Source: Mariniphaga sp.
GTDB lineage: Bacteria; Bacteroidota; Bacteroidia; Bacteroidales; Prolixibacteraceae
Direction: 5' to 3'
Assembly (NCBI GenBank): GCA_019429205.1
Contig: JAHYIT010000004.1
Span: forward strand, 1 to 64,000
DNA length: 64,000 nucleotides
In this document: positions 8,778 to 19,583 of the stretch, in pieces
Position numbering within the stretch: position 1 is the first letter of the stretch
Layout of the letters: every line of letters starts with the position of its first letter
Made by a program: the position numbers and the translations under genes
Notes under the pieces: model-generated
Seen by the model: only the letters and a program-made list of their open reading frames with translations
What the model was told of the DNA's origin: nothing
The model's database searches: none

Positions 8778-10007
8778 TCAGGCCAAAGCATTATCCAAAT
8801 CTGCAATCAAATCTTCCACATTTTCAATGCCCACCGAAAGACGCATCATGGTATCACGGATGCCTGCTTCCCGGCGTTTTTCTTCCGGAAATTCGGCATA
8901 AATAGTTGAATACGGATGAATTATCAACGATTTATTATCATTCAAGTTGGTTGCCCGGCGGATAATCTTCAACCGGTTCATAAATTGAAAACAGGCAGCT
9001 TTCGATTCCAAATCGAAACTCATAATGGTTCCCGGAATGCCGTTAAAGTATTTTTCAGTCAGCTTAAAGCCAGAATCATCCTTTAATCCGGGGTAATCAA
9101 CAGTTTTTACTTTAGGGTGCGACTTTAAAAATTGTCCCAGTGCCAAACAGTTTTTGTAACACTTTTCCACCCGAAGTTCAAGGATATCCAGACCCTGAAT
9201 CATAAATTTTGCGGTTTGGGGCGCCATGCTTCCGCCGGTGTTCCGGTAAATGTTTTTGCGCAGTTTGGCAATAAAAGCATTTGCGCCGAACTTTTCTGTG
9301 TATTTCGAAAAATTGGGATTTAATTTCCAGTTGAAATTTCCATGGTCGATTATGACACCACCGAACCCTGTACCGCCTGAAATGTGTTTGGTGACCGACA
9401 CCACTTCAATATTCACTCCCCATTTTCCTGCCCTGAAAACGTTTGGTGGTGTGAGTGTACTGTCGGCAATAAGCATCAAATTATGTTTGCGGGCAATTTG
9501 GGCCAGCATTTCAATATCTGCAATTTCAAGTTGCGGATTGGTAACTGTTTCAAAATAAATGGCCCGGGTTTTTTCATCAATCAATTTTTCAATTTCTTCT
9601 GGTTGTTTCAACTTTGATAAACGAACTGCCAAACCAAACTCAACCAGCGTTTGTGTAAAAAGTGCGTAGGTATGTCCAAACAACTGATGTCCGGCAATGA
9701 TGTTTTCGCCAGATTTTGTTATTGCCAGAATAGTGTCTGAAATTGCAGCCATTCCCGAGCTCACGGCAAGCACTGCATGGCTTTGGGTTAATGCTTTCAG
9801 TTTAAGTTCAAAATATTCCACTGTTGGACTGGAAGATCGCGAATAAACATGCGCAGCATATTCTCCCCTGAAATTGGCTTCGATTTGTTCAGCCGAATCA
9901 AACTCAAACGCTACTGCCTCATAAAGCGGCATTTGCAGACTTTTATGCGGATCTGTTTTTGAATAGGGAACGTTCAGCGAACGAGTGGTAAATCCTTGTT
10001 TCTTCAT
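8778..10007 (-). CDS. Cys/Met-metabolism PLP-dependent enzyme (O-acetylhomoserine sulfhydrylase / methionine gamma-lyase type)
   Basis: AVSSGMAAISDTILAITKSGENIIAGHQLFGHTYALF; SVTKHISGGTGFGGVIID PLP-Lys motif. Confidence 0.88.
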   Translation of the reverse strand: MKKQGFTTRSLNVPYSKTDPHKSLQMPLYEAVAFEFDSAEQIEANFRGEYAAHVYSRSSSPTVEYFELKLKALTQSHAVLAVSSGMAAISDTILAITKSGENIIAGHQLFGHTYALFTQTLVEFGLAVRLSKLKQPEEIEKLIDEKTRAIYFETVTNPQLEIADIEMLAQIARKHNLMLIADSTLTPPNVFRAGKWGVNIEVVSVTKHISGGTGFGGVIIDHGNFNWKLNPNFSKYTEKFGANAFIAKLRKNIYRNTGGSMAPQTAKFMIQGLDILELRVEKCYKNCLALGQFLKSHPKVKTVDYPGLKDDSGFKLTEKYFNGIPGTIMSFDLESKAACFQFMNRLKIIRRATNLNDNKSLIIHPYSTIYAEFPEEKRREAGIRDTMMRLSVGIENVEDLIADLDNALA

Positions 10008-10042
10008 TGAAATTTTTTAGTTGGAACAATTTTAAGTAACAT

Positions 10043-12019
10043 TCAATTTAGTGCATAGTTCAAACCAAACCCAAATTGAAATAGTGGCTGCCTGCTGTCG
10101 TATGGAACATCTTCCTTTTGCTGCCTGACGGCTTCCATCGAAGAAGGAAGTTCAAACGGCATTTTTCCTGTGGGATTAAACTTCCCAAAAACCACATCGA
10201 GAACGGCATCGTCATAAGCGCCAAAATCACATAGCAATCCGGCAGCATGTTCAGCAATTTCAGGAATTACAGCCGGTCGATCCAGGTAGATGCAAACCAC
10301 AGTAGGTTTCTGTTCCATAATTTTCAAAATACGCGAAAATTCCGGTTCTTTAAAATCGAGGTCGCCCTGATGGAACAGCCGTTCAATAAAATCGCCGGTT
10401 CGCGGTTCCCATGGCGCCTGTAAACGCAGCACAGCAACATCAGCATCGGCCAAACTATCAACCACAAGGGCATATTTTTGCGCCGTTTCTTTTTTAATGT
10501 TTTCAATATAAATGCGGGTGTTGTTTGCCAATGGAAGCACGAATAAACTATCGGCAAGCATCTCATTCTTAAGTAAAACAATCGATTTCCGTTGTGCTTG
10601 TTTACCTTTCTCAACAAATTCAGTTTTCCCGACAATTCTTTCTGCTTCGGTCGCATCAACAAACGGATTATCGAATAATCCCATTTGAAATTTTGCCCTG
10701 AGCAGTCTTTTTACTGACTCATCGATACGGTTTTCAGAAATTTTTCCTGCTTCTACCAGTTCAATCAGTTCCCTGGTATTGTTATTGCCGCCAAACTGAT
10801 CCACGCCGGCTTCAATAACTTTTTGAATCCGTTCGCTTACAGTCAGGTTTTCCACTCCCCAGCTTTTGGCTTCCACAATTTCACTTCCGAGCAGTTTAAA
10901 TCCCTCTATAATTCCCCAGTCTGTGCAAACAATTCCATCGTAACCGTATTCTTTACGCAACAAGTCGGTAATGATTTCGCGGTTAAAACTCATACCCACA
11001 TCTTCGGTAGTTTGTCCCGTCGGCACGCCGTAATAGGGCATCATCATTGCCGTTCCGGCTTTCAGTGCAGCCTTAAAAGGGATTAAGTGATAATTGAAAT
11101 TGTTTCCCGGGTAAATCTGTCCTGCGCCGTAACTAAAATGGGCATCTTCGCCTTTTTCCTGTGGACCACCGCCCGGCCAGTGTTTGGTCATGCAGGCAAC
11201 ACTTTCTTTTCCAAAAACTTCACCCTGAAAACCATAAATATATGCCGCAGTGAGTTTCGCCGAAAGGTACGCATCTTCGCCAAAAGTTCCGTTTACACGC
11301 GCCCACCGTGGCTCCGTGGCCAAATCGGCCATGGGGTGAAGCGCGGTGCGAATTCCAACCGCCCGGTATTCCGCATTGGCAATTTTCCCGAATTCAACTA
11401 CCAGTGCTGAATCAGCAGTAGCAGCCAGGCCAACAGGTTCCGGCCATTTTGAAAAGTCGCTCCCCAGCAAATCAGAGCCAATAAAATTGCTGATGCCGTG
11501 CCGGGGGTCGGAGCTAATGGTAACCGGAATTCCCAATCGGGTTTGTGCTGCAATTTCCTGCAGCCGGTTTTGCCATTCGGCTAATTTGCGCGATTCAGGA
11601 ATAGCAAACAGATTAAAATGGTTGATTTTATGATTAACCAGCAAATCCCACGTTGAGTGCATACTGAAGGCTTTCAGGTTCGGTTTCCCAAGTATTTCAC
11701 CTTCGGAACCCACGCCAATGGGCGGATGCCACATCAAACCCACTTTTTCATTCAATCTCATCTGTTTCAAAAGGTCGTTCACCCGTTCTTCCACAGTTCT
11801 GCGGTGGTCTTCATAAACATCCAGACTGCCATTTTTATTCAGGTCACGAAATTGGTGCCCGTTTTCGTTTAATACCGAAACATCAGCAAGTTCTTTTTTT
11901 GCCTGCATATTCAATATTCCGTAATAAAGATGAAAAGCGATAAAAGCCAGAACCAGTAACGCTCCCAATCCAAGAATCAATCGTCCGGAAAACCTTATAA
12001 ATTTCTTCATTTTCAGCAA
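10043..12019 (-). CDS. Glycoside hydrolase family 3 protein (beta-glucosidase-like)
   Basis: CMTKHWPGGGPQ; GYDGIVCTDWGIIEG nucleophile region; C-terminal GH3 domain. Confidence 0.88.
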   Translation of the reverse strand: MLKMKKFIRFSGRLILGLGALLVLAFIAFHLYYGILNMQAKKELADVSVLNENGHQFRDLNKNGSLDVYEDHRRTVEERVNDLLKQMRLNEKVGLMWHPPIGVGSEGEILGKPNLKAFSMHSTWDLLVNHKINHFNLFAIPESRKLAEWQNRLQEIAAQTRLGIPVTISSDPRHGISNFIGSDLLGSDFSKWPEPVGLAATADSALVVEFGKIANAEYRAVGIRTALHPMADLATEPRWARVNGTFGEDAYLSAKLTAAYIYGFQGEVFGKESVACMTKHWPGGGPQEKGEDAHFSYGAGQIYPGNNFNYHLIPFKAALKAGTAMMMPYYGVPTGQTTEDVGMSFNREIITDLLRKEYGYDGIVCTDWGIIEGFKLLGSEIVEAKSWGVENLTVSERIQKVIEAGVDQFGGNNNTRELIELVEAGKISENRIDESVKRLLRAKFQMGLFDNPFVDATEAERIVGKTEFVEKGKQAQRKSIVLLKNEMLADSLFVLPLANNTRIYIENIKKETAQKYALVVDSLADADVAVLRLQAPWEPRTGDFIERLFHQGDLDFKEPEFSRILKIMEQKPTVVCIYLDRPAVIPEIAEHAAGLLCDFGAYDDAVLDVVFGKFNPTGKMPFELPSSMEAVRQQKEDVPYDSRQPLFQFGFGLNYALN

Positions 12020-12160
12020 GTTTAAATTTCATTTCAAATGTAAAAAATATGATTTGATTTTCAGTAGATTAACTTACAATTTAAAAAATATTAAATGCTA
12101 CATAAATGATTACGGAATTTCAAAACGTTATATTTGTCCATATTTTATTAATAAAAGAAA

Positions 12161-14554
12161 ATGGTCGCAAAACGCCCTGTAAATAAAACATATAAAAAAA
12201 AGAAAACCCGGCATAAAAAAAGTAAGCACAGTAAAAAACGGTTTTGGCAAAAGATTTTAAAATATTTCCTTCTACTGTTTCTTGCCGGCTTGATTGCCTT
12301 TTTCATTCTTTTTGCAGCAGTTTTTTTCGGATTTACCGGGCACGTGCCAACCTCGGCACAGTTAGTCGAAATAAAAAATCCACAGGCATCGGAAGTTTTT
12401 TCTGAAGATGGCAAACTGTTGGGCCGGTATTACACTGAAAACCGGAGCAACGTTCGGTTCGATGAAATTTCGCCCAACGTTATTAATGCACTGATTGCAA
12501 CTGAAGATGCCCGTTTTTACGAACACCGGGGAATTGATGAAATTGCACTGCTTAGGGTGCTGTTTAAAACTATTTTGCTTGGCGACCGGAGTTCCGGGGG
12601 AGGAAGTACACTAAGTCAGCAAATGGCCAAAAATCTCTTTCCCCGAAACGATGTGGGAATACTTTCCATGCCGGTGAACAAACTGCGCGAAGCCATTATT
12701 GCCTATCGGCTGGAACGAATTTACACCAAAGAGGAAATCCTGACACTTTACCTGAATACGGTACCATTTGGCGAAAACATTTTTGGAATTGAAGTAGCTG
12801 CTGAACGCTATTTCAGTAAAAAACCACAAAATTTAGCTATAGATGAAGCCGCCGTTTTGATTGGGATGTTAAAAGCCAACAATGCCTATAATCCGCGTAT
12901 TAATCCGGATCGCTCGAAAGAGCGACGAAACCTGGTCATTTCTTTAATGGTTAACAACGGTTACCTTAGCGAAGAGGAAGGCAACAAATACAAAGAAAAA
13001 CCACTGGAAATAAAATACACCCGAATTTCATTTAACGAGGGCCCGGCACCATATTTCCTGGAAATGCTGAAACCCGAATTGCTGGAGTGGTGTGCCGGCA
13101 ACGCCAAAAAAAATGGTGACCCCTGGAATCTGTACACCGATGGGTTACGCATTGAAACCACGTTGAATGCCGATTACCAGTTTTATGCACGGCAATCGGT
13201 TACCGAACACATGAAAACATTACAGGGAGTTTTTGACAAACACTGGGAAAATGCAGAGCCCTGGAGGGGAAACAACTCCATTCTGCAAAGGGCAGTTCAT
13301 CGAACCGACCGTTATAAAAAAATGGTAAAAGCCGGATTTTCGCAGGAACAGATTGATACCGCCTTTCAAAAAAACATAACTGCTTCATTATTCACCTGGG
13401 ATGGCCTGAAACAAGTGGAAACCACACCGCTCGACTCAGTAAAACATTATCTGCGCCTTTTGAATACCGGCTTCCTGGCACTTGATCCCAAAACCGGCGA
13501 TATAAAAGCATGGGTGGGCGGAATTGACAACCGGTTTTTTAAATACGACCACGTGCTTTCGAAAAGGCAGGCTGGCTCCACGTTCAAACCTTTCGTTTAC
13601 CTCTCAGCACTTGAAAACGGACTGAGCCCTTTCGATTATTACCCGGCAGAACAACAAGTTTACGAAGAATTCGATAACTGGTCGCCTTCCAATTCCAATG
13701 GAAAACACGACGGATATTATTCCATGGAAGGAGCGCTGTCGCAATCGGTAAATACAGTAGCCGCTGAAGTGATTATAAAAACCGGAATTGAAAACGTTAT
13801 ATCAACGGCCAGGGAACTGGGCATTGAGGCAGATTTGCCCAAAGTTCCGTCGCTGGCATTGGGAGTAGCTTCCATGAGTTTGAAAGACCTGCTGTTTGCT
13901 TATTCCACCATGTTAAACGGAGGGATTAAAACAGAACCTTATTATCTCCGGTCAATTTCTGATAACGAAGGAAATTTACTGGCCGAATTTGAACGTCCTG
14001 CAACACAAAAAACAATGCTGAACGAAGTAAACTGCCGGCTTGTAACCCACATGATGGAAACAGCAATTAACGAAGGAACCGGAACTGGAATTCGATCTTC
14101 CTACCGCATATTCAGCGATTTTGCAGGAAAAACCGGCACAACCCAAAACCATTCCGATGGCTGGTTTGTTGGCCTCACTCCCAATTTGGTAACCGGTTGC
14201 TGGGTGGGTTCAGAAGATCCAGGTATTCATTTCAGAACAATTACATACGGACAAGGCTCCTTTATGGCATTGCCTGTTGTTGGTAAATTTTACCATAAAT
14301 TATACAATGATCAGCGATATCAAAAACTGCAACTGGCTAATTTTCCTGACCTGGAAGAAAAATTACTTGCAGATTTAAATATTCCGCGCTATAAAGATGT
14401 TCTTGAAATTGAACGGCCGGACAACCTGCTTGACCGGATTTTTGCAGGAAAAAGCAAAGAGGAAAAACTTCGGGAAATCCAGCAGCCAGAAACAGTTGAT
14501 GAGAAAAAAGGACTCTGGAAGTCCATAAAGGGTATTTTCAAAAAGAAAAAATAA
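12161..14554 (+). CDS. Bifunctional penicillin-binding protein 1A (transglycosylase/transpeptidase)
   Basis: ATEDARFYEHRGID...GGSTLSQQMAKNLF (GT51); KRQAGSTFKPFVYLSALE (SxxK), SVN, KTGTT transpeptidase motifs. Confidence 0.94.
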   Translation: MVAKRPVNKTYKKKKTRHKKSKHSKKRFWQKILKYFLLLFLAGLIAFFILFAAVFFGFTGHVPTSAQLVEIKNPQASEVFSEDGKLLGRYYTENRSNVRFDEISPNVINALIATEDARFYEHRGIDEIALLRVLFKTILLGDRSSGGGSTLSQQMAKNLFPRNDVGILSMPVNKLREAIIAYRLERIYTKEEILTLYLNTVPFGENIFGIEVAAERYFSKKPQNLAIDEAAVLIGMLKANNAYNPRINPDRSKERRNLVISLMVNNGYLSEEEGNKYKEKPLEIKYTRISFNEGPAPYFLEMLKPELLEWCAGNAKKNGDPWNLYTDGLRIETTLNADYQFYARQSVTEHMKTLQGVFDKHWENAEPWRGNNSILQRAVHRTDRYKKMVKAGFSQEQIDTAFQKNITASLFTWDGLKQVETTPLDSVKHYLRLLNTGFLALDPKTGDIKAWVGGIDNRFFKYDHVLSKRQAGSTFKPFVYLSALENGLSPFDYYPAEQQVYEEFDNWSPSNSNGKHDGYYSMEGALSQSVNTVAAEVIIKTGIENVISTARELGIEADLPKVPSLALGVASMSLKDLLFAYSTMLNGGIKTEPYYLRSISDNEGNLLAEFERPATQKTMLNEVNCRLVTHMMETAINEGTGTGIRSSYRIFSDFAGKTGTTQNHSDGWFVGLTPNLVTGCWVGSEDPGIHFRTITYGQGSFMALPVVGKFYHKLYNDQRYQKLQLANFPDLEEKLLADLNIPRYKDVLEIERPDNLLDRIFAGKSKEEKLREIQQPETVDEKKGLWKSIKGIFKKKK

Positions 14555-14580
14555 TTTCTCTATCTTTATAAAAAAAGAAC

Positions 14581-16599
14581 ATGACTAAAAAATTACCAAA
14601 ACTTATTCAGGACGACATGTGGCTAAACCCCTTTGCTGATGTAATTATTAACCGGAATGAAGCAGCCTGTAAAAAAGAAAAAGAATTGGCCGGAGATAAA
14701 TCTGTTTATGATTTTGCCAGCGGCTATCTCTATTTTGGCCTGCATAAAACTGAGTTTGGCTGGGTTATGCGCGAGTGGGCTCCAAATGCAACACATTTAT
14801 ATTTGATTGGTTCGTTTAACAACTGGGAAGAACAAAAACAATATGCCTTTTCGCCGGCTGAAAACGGTGTTTGGGAACTCAGCTTAAACGAAGATGAGTT
14901 AAAGCATGGTGACCTTTATGCACTTTCCATGCATTGGTCAGTGGATTACGGGAAACGAATTCCGGCCTGGGCGAACTACGTAATCCAGGATCCGGAAACC
15001 CATATTTTCAATGCAAAGGTTTGGCGACCGGAAAATCTTTATGAATGGAAAAACAACAATTTTAACGGATCATCAGAACCACCTTTAATTTACGAAGCAC
15101 ACATTGGCATGTCGGGCGAAGAAGGCCGTGTACATACTTACAATGAATTCAGGGAAAACATGCTGCCCCGGATTAAAGCCAACGGGTACAACACAGTTCA
15201 ACTGATGGCCATTCCCGAACACCCCTATTATGGAAGTTTTGGGTACCACGTTTCCAGCTTTTTTGCACCGTCATCGCGGTTTGGAACCCCCGACGATTTG
15301 AAACGTCTCATTGATGAAGCGCATGGAATGGGGTTGACGGTAATTATGGATATTGTGCATTCTCATGCCGTAAAAAACGAAGCGGAAGGCCTTGGAAAAT
15401 ACGACGGTACCCGTTACCAGTTTTTTCACCAGGGAGCAAAAGGTGAACATCCGGCCTGGGATTCTTACTGTTTTAACTACGGAAAAAACGAGGTGCTTCA
15501 TTTTTTACTTTCCAACATCAAATTCTGGCTCGAAGAATACCGGTTCGACGGGTTTCGGTTCGACGGCGTTACCAGCATGTTGTATTTCGACCATGGACTG
15601 GAAAAGGCTTTCACAAATTATAACGACTATTTTAACGGGAATGTGGACACGGAAGCCACAACATATCTTATTCTCGCCAATAAGTTAATGAAACAGATAA
15701 AACAACATTCCATTTCCATTGCAGAAGATGTGAGCGGAATGCCTGGTTTGGCCGTTCCTTTGGATTTTGGCGGAATGGGTTTCGATTACCGGATGGCTAT
15801 GGGAGTGCCTGACTACTGGATTAAACTGATTAAAGAAAAAAAAGATGACGACTGGGAAGTAGGTGATATTTTTTACAATCTCACTTCAAAAAGATTGGAT
15901 GAAAAAGTGGTGAGTTATGCCGAATCGCACGACCAGGCACTGGTAGGTGATAAAACCATCATTTTCAGGCTTATCGACAAGGAGATGTATTACAGCATGC
16001 GCAAGGATCAGCCTAACCTGACAGTTGACAGGGGAATTGCCTTGCATAAAATGATTCGGCTGATTACAGCCTCAACTGCCGGAGGAGCATACCTTAACTT
16101 TATGGGAAACGAATTTGGCCACCCGGAATGGATCGACTTTCCGCGCGAAGGTAACGGGTGGTCGTACAAACATTGCCGGCGGATTTGGAGTATTTCCGAA
16201 GACCCGGAATTAAAATTTCATTGGTTGTATGACTTTGATAAAGAAATGATTCGGTTCATTAGCGAACATAAACTGCTAACCATTCCCGCTGTAGATTTTG
16301 TGATGGAAAACAAACCCGACAAAGTGTTGGCATACCATCGCGGTTTATTCTTGTTCGTTTTCAATTTTAACCCCACCCATTCGTTTACCGATTATGGAAT
16401 TCCGCTTGGGCCGGGAAAATACCAGATTATTCTGAATACCGACTCAGGCCGGTTTGGCGGGCACGACCGCGTGGACGAAGACATTCCGTATTATACGTTG
16501 CCCAGCGGCGGATTAACCAGCCAACACTACCTGAAACTTTACCTGCCGGCAAGAACTGCATTGGTTTTTAAAAAAATCGACTTTCCAAAAGTAAAATGA
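14581..16599 (+). CDS. glgB: 1,4-alpha-glucan branching enzyme (GH13)
   Basis: MREWAPNATHLYLIGSFNNW; DGFRFDGVTSMLY; NFMGNEFGHPEWIDFPREGN. Confidence 0.93.
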   Translation: MTKKLPKLIQDDMWLNPFADVIINRNEAACKKEKELAGDKSVYDFASGYLYFGLHKTEFGWVMREWAPNATHLYLIGSFNNWEEQKQYAFSPAENGVWELSLNEDELKHGDLYALSMHWSVDYGKRIPAWANYVIQDPETHIFNAKVWRPENLYEWKNNNFNGSSEPPLIYEAHIGMSGEEGRVHTYNEFRENMLPRIKANGYNTVQLMAIPEHPYYGSFGYHVSSFFAPSSRFGTPDDLKRLIDEAHGMGLTVIMDIVHSHAVKNEAEGLGKYDGTRYQFFHQGAKGEHPAWDSYCFNYGKNEVLHFLLSNIKFWLEEYRFDGFRFDGVTSMLYFDHGLEKAFTNYNDYFNGNVDTEATTYLILANKLMKQIKQHSISIAEDVSGMPGLAVPLDFGGMGFDYRMAMGVPDYWIKLIKEKKDDDWEVGDIFYNLTSKRLDEKVVSYAESHDQALVGDKTIIFRLIDKEMYYSMRKDQPNLTVDRGIALHKMIRLITASTAGGAYLNFMGNEFGHPEWIDFPREGNGWSYKHCRRIWSISEDPELKFHWLYDFDKEMIRFISEHKLLTIPAVDFVMENKPDKVLAYHRGLFLFVFNFNPTHSFTDYGIPLGPGKYQIILNTDSGRFGGHDRVDEDIPYYTLPSGGLTSQHYLKLYLPARTALVFKKIDFPKVK

Positions 16600-16600
16600 A

Positions 16601-17617
16601 ATGGCTTTAAAATTCCAAACAGAAGTACAAATCCCGGAATTTGCCTGGCAAACAGGTTACCGGAAACGTAATCTTTTTATGGGTTCCTGTTTTACCGAAA
16701 ATATTGGCCAAAAAATGGAAATATTGAAATATCCGGTTGATATAAATCCGTTTGGAATTTTGTATAATCCGGTTTCAGTGGCGAATGGATTTCGGTTTCT
16801 CCTACAGAATAAAAAATTTACTGAACAGGATTTAGTTCACTATAATGGATTGTGGCACAGTTTTTTCCATCACAGCCGGTTTTCATCTCCTGGTGTAAAT
16901 GAAACTTTAACCAACATCAACAACCGGATTGAAAGCTCCGCTGAATTCCTGAAAAATGCTGATTTTCTCTTCATCACATTTGGCACTGCCTGGGTTTACG
17001 AATACAAACAAACCGGACAAACGGTTTCCAACTGCCATAAAATACCCGAAAAAGAATTCCGCCGTTACCGGTTAACGCCCGGCGAAATTGTGGAAGAATT
17101 CAGGCAACTGCTTTCTGAGCTTTGGAAATTTAATCCGCAAATCAAAGTGGTTTTTACAGTCAGCCCTATCAGACACTGGAAAGACGGCGCCATTGAAAAT
17201 CAGCGAAGCAAAGCAACTTTGCTGCTGGCCATCGACCAGTTAATCAGGGGTTTTGGCGAAGAAAACTGCAACTATTTTCCATCTTATGAAATTGTAATGG
17301 ATGAATTGCGCGATTACCGGTTTTACGAAGAAGATATGATTCATCTTTCTACCTCGGCAATTAACCACATTTGGGAAAAATTTCAACTGGCTTTGATTGA
17401 TGCTAATAGCAGAGAAATTTCAGAAAAAGTAAAAAATATTATCTTGGCAGTGAACCACAGGCCATTTAAAAAGTTTACAAAAGAACACCTTCATTTTTTA
17501 AAACAAAGTTTAGATAAGGCTCAAAAGCTAGAGGAAAAATTTCCGTATCTTAACCTTAATTTTGAAAAGGACTTTTTCTTCAGGCGGTTAAATGAATTCG
17601 AATTAGTTAAAAAATAA
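16601..17617 (+). CDS. GSCFA domain-containing protein
   Basis: NLFMGSCFTENIGQKMEILKYPVDINPFGILYNP; FITFGTAWVYE; TVSPIRHWKDG. Confidence 0.9.
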   Translation: MALKFQTEVQIPEFAWQTGYRKRNLFMGSCFTENIGQKMEILKYPVDINPFGILYNPVSVANGFRFLLQNKKFTEQDLVHYNGLWHSFFHHSRFSSPGVNETLTNINNRIESSAEFLKNADFLFITFGTAWVYEYKQTGQTVSNCHKIPEKEFRRYRLTPGEIVEEFRQLLSELWKFNPQIKVVFTVSPIRHWKDGAIENQRSKATLLLAIDQLIRGFGEENCNYFPSYEIVMDELRDYRFYEEDMIHLSTSAINHIWEKFQLALIDANSREISEKVKNIILAVNHRPFKKFTKEHLHFLKQSLDKAQKLEEKFPYLNLNFEKDFFFRRLNEFELVKK

Positions 17618-17626
17618 TATTTAAAA

Positions 17627-19570
17627 ATGAGTTACCTCAAATTTGACAAGGAACAGTTAATAAACCTGGAATATTCGCAGTACCGGGAAATTTTATGGTC
17701 GAATCGGGCAGGCTCATATATCAGCACCACCCTAAACGGCTGTAATACAAGAAAATATCACGGATTGCTGGTTTGTCCAATTTGTAATTTCGGGGGTGAA
17801 AAACATGTTTTGCTTTCATCGCTTGACGTTTCAATAGTGCAGGGCGAAGAAGAATTTATGCTTGGAATACACCAGTACAAAGGTGGCACCTACGAACCAA
17901 AAGGGCATATTTACATTCGAAATATTGAATACGATTACCTGCCAAAAATTACTTACCGCATTGGCACTGCATTACTTACCATGGAAAGGTTGCTGGTAGA
18001 AAAAAAAGAACAGGTACTGATTCGTTACACGCTTGAAGACACTACAGAAAAAACGATTCTTCGTTTTAAACCCTTCCTGGCTTTCAGGAACATTCACAGC
18101 CTAAGCAAAGCCAACCTGTTTGTAAACTCAAAGTACCGAACAGTGCCCTATGGGATAAGCACCAGACTTTACGATGGATACCCGGAACTCTTTATGCAAT
18201 TCAGCAAAAAAAATGAATTTGTGCCCGTGCCAGACTGGTATTACAACATAGAATACATGAAAGAATTGAACCGTGGTTACGATTATCTGGAAGATTTATT
18301 TGTTCCAGGGTATTTCGAACTTTCTTTGGATCAGGGCGAATCAGTAATATTTGCTGCCGGAACAGAAATTTCGACTCCGGTTTCACTCAAACAACGTTTT
18401 ACCAGGGAACAAAAAAAACGCGTCAGCCGGTACACATTTCTCAGTTCTTTAAAACATGCCGGTGAGCAATTCATTCTGAAAAATAAAAACGAAACCAGCA
18501 TTGTTGCCGGATTTCCCTGGTACGACGGCATCACCCGTCAAACTTTTATTTCCCTTCCTGGCCTGGCGCTTGCTGCCGATAAAAACTTGCTTTTTTCCGA
18601 AGTACTCAATACCCATAAAAAATACCTCAAACAAGGTCTTTTCCCTGACAATATTCATAGCCGGCAGCCGGTTTACAATTCAGCCGATGCTTCGCTGTGG
18701 TTTATCTGGGCCGTGCAGCAATTTGCCAAAACACAGCGCTCGCCCAGGGGAGTTTGGCTAAATTACAGTAACGCTGTAAAAGAAATTCTGGAAGCTTACA
18801 GAAAATCATTGCCTGAATTTGTCCAATTTACCAAAGACGGGCTCATTTATGCCGAAAAAGAAAATACCGCCCTCACCTGGATGGATTCTTATGCCAACGG
18901 AAAACCGGTGGTTCAACGCGCCGGGTTGGCAGTCGAAATAAATGCGTTATGGTACAATGCCATTGTTTTCGCGCTTGAAATGGCACGGATTTCAAACGAT
19001 ATGAAATTCATAAAAAAATGGGAAGCAATGCCCAAAAAAATTGCGCTGGGTTTTTTAAATACTTTTTGGCAACCAGGGCATGAACATCTTGCCGATGTGG
19101 TTAAAGATGGAATACGCGACTGGGCGGTAAGGCCTAATATGGTAATTGCCGCGGCAATGGACCACTCGCCCCTGTCAAAAGAACAGAAAAAACTCATTTT
19201 AAGCGAAACCAAAAGAAAGCTGTTAACTTCCCGCGGTTTGCGCACGTTATCACCAGATCATCTGAGATATAAAGGTGTTGTTGATGGCGGGCCGGATCAG
19301 CGGGAGGCTGCCATTCACATGGGAGCGGCATGGCCCTGGCTGATGCAGTTTTTTGTAAAGGCTTACCTCGAAATTCACGGGAATTGCGTATTACCGTTTA
19401 TCAGGCAAATTCTTGAAACCTTTGAAGATACGGTTACCGAACATTGTGTGGGAACCCTTTCTGAAATGTATAACGGAGATCCGCCCCACAAGGCAAAAGG
19501 CGCAATTTCGCAGGCCTGGAATGTGGCGGGAATTGTAAATGCTTTGCATGAAATGCACCATTGTAAATAA
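17627..19570 (+). CDS. Glycogen debranching enzyme / amylo-alpha-1,6-glucosidase family
   Basis: SNRAGSYISTTLNGCNTRKYHGLLV; AGFPWYDGITRQTFISLPGL; LSPDHLRYKGVVDGGPDQREAAIHMGAAWPWL. Confidence 0.92.
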   Translation: MSYLKFDKEQLINLEYSQYREILWSNRAGSYISTTLNGCNTRKYHGLLVCPICNFGGEKHVLLSSLDVSIVQGEEEFMLGIHQYKGGTYEPKGHIYIRNIEYDYLPKITYRIGTALLTMERLLVEKKEQVLIRYTLEDTTEKTILRFKPFLAFRNIHSLSKANLFVNSKYRTVPYGISTRLYDGYPELFMQFSKKNEFVPVPDWYYNIEYMKELNRGYDYLEDLFVPGYFELSLDQGESVIFAAGTEISTPVSLKQRFTREQKKRVSRYTFLSSLKHAGEQFILKNKNETSIVAGFPWYDGITRQTFISLPGLALAADKNLLFSEVLNTHKKYLKQGLFPDNIHSRQPVYNSADASLWFIWAVQQFAKTQRSPRGVWLNYSNAVKEILEAYRKSLPEFVQFTKDGLIYAEKENTALTWMDSYANGKPVVQRAGLAVEINALWYNAIVFALEMARISNDMKFIKKWEAMPKKIALGFLNTFWQPGHEHLADVVKDGIRDWAVRPNMVIAAAMDHSPLSKEQKKLILSETKRKLLTSRGLRTLSPDHLRYKGVVDGGPDQREAAIHMGAAWPWLMQFFVKAYLEIHGNCVLPFIRQILETFEDTVTEHCVGTLSEMYNGDPPHKAKGAISQAWNVAGIVNALHEMHHCK

Positions 19571-19583
19571 TAAACTTTTGGCT